Assembly (NCBI GenBank): GCA_014378465.1
Contig: JACMNQ010000042.1
Span: 1-59,985, forward strand
Length of the DNA: 59,985 bases
Direction: 5' to 3'
Source: Oligoflexia bacterium
GTDB taxonomy: Bacteria > Bdellovibrionota > UBA1018
The position numbers were made by a program, and so were the translations under genes. Shown here piece after piece: positions 57,968 through 59,985 of the stretch (the stretch's first letter is position 1; every line of letters begins with the position of its first letter). Below the pieces are notes generated by a model that had not been told where the DNA came from, did no database searches, and worked only from the letters and a program-made list of their open reading frames with translations.

Positions 57968-58801
57968 GTGAATTTGAAATCATTTGCCAACACTTTGATT
58001 GTGGTCGCAGTACTTGCTGCCTCCGCCCTGACCACGGGCTGCAATCTCTATGATCCGATCGACAATCCATCCGGAGATGCTCAGCTGCTCTCAGCGGCCC
58101 GAGCCTGCTTTGATCAGGGCCAGTTCGACTGCGCCCTGGAATATTATGGAAAGATGTCCGGCTCCAATGCCGACGTCGTCGCGGCTGAAACCGCGTTTGT
58201 TCAGCTCGACAAGGCCGGCGCCGGAATGGGAGCTCTCATGAAAGCGGTCGGAAATGGAAGTTCCGGCGGAGCATCGGCACTCACCTCTCTCGCAGGTCAG
58301 CTGGCCGTGGGCGCAGGTTCCGCCAAGCGCCTGGAGCTGCTGGCTGCTTACAATCAGATTGCGAAAATTCAGAGCGTCCCGCTCAAGGGGCTCGTTCGTT
58401 TCGTTTCGAGTCTCGCCATCGCCGCCACGATTCTGGGTGAAGAAACCCATGGACGAGCGCTTCTTCAGAAGACCGATCTTCTGAGCAATGCCACCAGCTG
58501 CACGACTGTCACTTGTGGAACAAACCCCGCCGGCTGCCTTCCTCTCAGTCCCGCAGTGATTATCACGGGAGCGGAACCGGCAACCCTGAATACGGCAAGC
58601 CTTTCGGCCACATCTCCAACTTGGGGTATGGTCAATAAAGCTCTCAAGGAAGTCCTTTTTGCCCTCCAGAATGAACTTTCAGCTTCCGGAAAGTTTTCTA
58701 CCGGTCTTGGCGGATTCAGTACTGCGATCACCGCTGTAGACTTCTCATCGCAACCCGGCTGTTACCGTCTCGCCCTCTTCAATTTAGGAGTCGGAAAATG
58801 A
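57968..58801 (+). CDS. Lipoprotein with TPR-like region
   Basis: About 277 residues. The GTG at 57968 has GGGGAG 10 bases upstream; a TTG nine codons earlier is less likely. Lipobox LTTGC. The mature part starts with LSAARACFDQGQFDCALEYYGKMS, a TPR-like hairpin, then Ala/Gly/Leu-rich helices and a Cys pair (SCTTVTCGTNPAGC). The stop overlaps the outer-membrane protein gene by 4 bases (ATGA), so the two likely act together at the outer membrane. Confidence 0.7.
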   Translation: MNLKSFANTLIVVAVLAASALTTGCNLYDPIDNPSGDAQLLSAARACFDQGQFDCALEYYGKMSGSNADVVAAETAFVQLDKAGAGMGALMKAVGNGSSGGASALTSLAGQLAVGAGSAKRLELLAAYNQIAKIQSVPLKGLVRFVSSLAIAATILGEETHGRALLQKTDLLSNATSCTTVTCGTNPAGCLPLSPAVIITGAEPATLNTASLSATSPTWGMVNKALKEVLFALQNELSASGKFSTGLGGFSTAITAVDFSSQPGCYRLALFNLGVGK

Positions 58802-59919
58802 TCAAACACGCAATCTACGTAGCTCTCGCCTTCTGTCTTGCGGCCATTGCGGTCGGAAGCGATGCCTTTGCTCTTGAAAACATCGTTCGCCCCTACTTCA
58901 GCGCACGCAGCGCCGGCATGGGGGGCTTGCACCTGACCACCGGCCTCTACGATGAAAACTTCTACGGCAATCCAGCCCGCGCCACTGCCAATCCGACCTG
59001 GAAGATTTCGATCCTGGACCTCACGGTCGAAACCAGTCCTTCGACCATCAGCCACGTTGGTGACCTTCTCGGCAGCGGCGACAAGGTGGCGAAGATCGCG
59101 GACAGCTCGGGCAGCAACAACCATGCTCGCGTGCAGACTGCCTTTCCGGCGATCTACATTCCTCACCTCTTCGGCGGCAAGAACAGCCTCGCGATCGGGC
59201 TCCTCTCCAACGCACAGTTTGACATTGATCTCAGAAGAAGCTTTCAGGTGGATCCAAAATCCATTCTGGATGTGGGACCTGCGATCACGTTCGCGCGCTC
59301 CTTCATGGCCGATACTCTTTCGGTCGGGATCACCGGACATGCCACCTATCGCCTGGCGACTCGCGAGGGTTACAGTCTCGTGGATCTGATTCAGGGAAAA
59401 TCACTCGGAATCGGCCAGAGCGGCAGACAGGGTTCCGGCTATGATTTTGACATCGGATCCACTTACGACCTGCCCTTTCATCCCGTGGAGGACGTGACTT
59501 TCGGAACTTCAGTCGCGATCAACAATATCCTGGGCGGAAAATACTCAAATCTTCACTTCAAACCGATCAGCTCCCTTTCAGAAGGAGTGACGGCTCAGCC
59601 TCGCACTCTGGGACTCGGCGTGTCCGCTCGCAAGCCGAAATGGTGGAAATTCGACGATGTCGTCTTCGGTCTCGAATCCACGGACATCGGCAACAACACG
59701 GACGGCAGCTTCTTTCGCACTCTGCATCTGGGAGGCGAAATTCGCTACGGCATTCTCCTCCCGCGGGTCGGGATCAATCAGGGTTACTTCGGAGCGGGCC
59801 TGGGCATCGATCTGAAGCACTTCGTGCTCGACGTCGCCACTTACGGCGAAGAAATGAGCTTGAACACCGGTGGACTCCAGGATCGTCGCTACGTCGCGAA
59901 GATCGCGCTGCAGATCTAG
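58798..59919 (+). CDS. Outer-membrane beta-barrel protein (PorV/TraF-like)
   Basis: 373 residues; signal peptide ends near DAFA. The start of the mature part, FSARSAGMGGLHLTTGLYDENFYGNPA, is the mark of the PorV/FadL-like barrel group. The rest alternates strands with aromatic girdle residues and ends in a strand (YVAKIALQI) with a terminal hydrophobic residue, as BAM substrates do. It may export or anchor the partner lipoprotein. The sequence after the stop (59920-59985) has no gene and ends in a C-run near the window edge. Confidence 0.72.
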   Translation: MIKHAIYVALAFCLAAIAVGSDAFALENIVRPYFSARSAGMGGLHLTTGLYDENFYGNPARATANPTWKISILDLTVETSPSTISHVGDLLGSGDKVAKIADSSGSNNHARVQTAFPAIYIPHLFGGKNSLAIGLLSNAQFDIDLRRSFQVDPKSILDVGPAITFARSFMADTLSVGITGHATYRLATREGYSLVDLIQGKSLGIGQSGRQGSGYDFDIGSTYDLPFHPVEDVTFGTSVAINNILGGKYSNLHFKPISSLSEGVTAQPRTLGLGVSARKPKWWKFDDVVFGLESTDIGNNTDGSFFRTLHLGGEIRYGILLPRVGINQGYFGAGLGIDLKHFVLDVATYGEEMSLNTGGLQDRRYVAKIALQI

Positions 59920-59985
59920 TTCGCACTCACTTCATATGAACAGGGAAGGTGGCCGCGCGGGGGAGCCGTGGGCGCCCCCCCCCGC

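Noticed and set aside
59960..59985. C-run at the window end
   Set aside because: Looks like low-quality or contig-end sequence; no feature can be supported.

Overview
The window reads as a Gram-negative chromosome segment of mid-50s % GC (judged by eye). It carries many lipoproteins and secreted proteins of unknown role, and gene order is mosaic. The best lineage hints are a deaminase of the class named after Bdellovibrio Bd3614, a Tgt fused to an MnmC-like methyltransferase, a eukaryote-like IleRS, and many Cys-lipobox proteins. I infer a member of the Bdellovibrionota (Bdellovibrio/Oligoflexia relatives). No rRNA, CRISPR array, IS element or prophage is visible. One tRNA (Asp-GTC) is present.

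Layout. 1-3.6 kb: the tail of an RCC1-repeat protein, a secreted copper-amine-oxidase-like protein and a lectin-like lipoprotein. 3.8-8 kb: tex, a HExxH protein and a Ser/Thr/Met-rich secreted protein. 8-13.4 kb (minus): a shortened LigD-type polymerase, a lipoprotein, tgt-mnmC, tcdA and tatD. 13.5-15 kb: a lytic transglycosylase and a cationic secreted protein. 15.3-21 kb (minus): a Cys/Met PLP enzyme, trmO, ileS and a DUF2288 protein. 21-24.5 kb: a single-domain response regulator, a DTW-domain enzyme, a small membrane protein, a DUF4862 protein and an ankyrin lipoprotein. 24.5-30 kb: an S4-like protein, the Bd3614-type deaminase, a secreted transglutaminase-elicitor-like protein, a split lipoprotein and a membrane protein. 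29.9-33.6 kb: a contracted ASRT-like gene, gnd and a betaine-type ABC transporter with a binding-protein/permease fusion. 33.6-44.7 kb: a CAP lipoprotein, a phosphodiesterase lipoprotein, an MFS exporter, a GNAT enzyme, an HTTM-like pair, pepP and a trypsin with a basic tail. 44.9-52.8 kb: one operon of five exported proteins. 52.7-59.9 kb: a decayed histidine kinase, tRNA-Asp, an acyltransferase, prfB with a programmed frameshift, ybeY, mazG, coaE, a lipoprotein and an outer-membrane barrel.

Three points stand out. First, the five-gene exported operon (pentapeptide/HEAT protein, two unknown helical proteins, a beta-rich protein, and a HEAT protein whose N-terminus resembles the vitellogenin lipid-transfer module) is the best candidate for an undescribed system. 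Second, several genes carry clean internal deletions (LigD-pol, ASRT, histidine kinase), and a lipoprotein gene is cut off, so gene erosion by deletion seems active. Third, tRNA-modification genes are frequent in the first 22 kb (tgt-mnmC, tcdA, trmO, DTW). All functional statements rest on motif recognition by eye; no database search was run.
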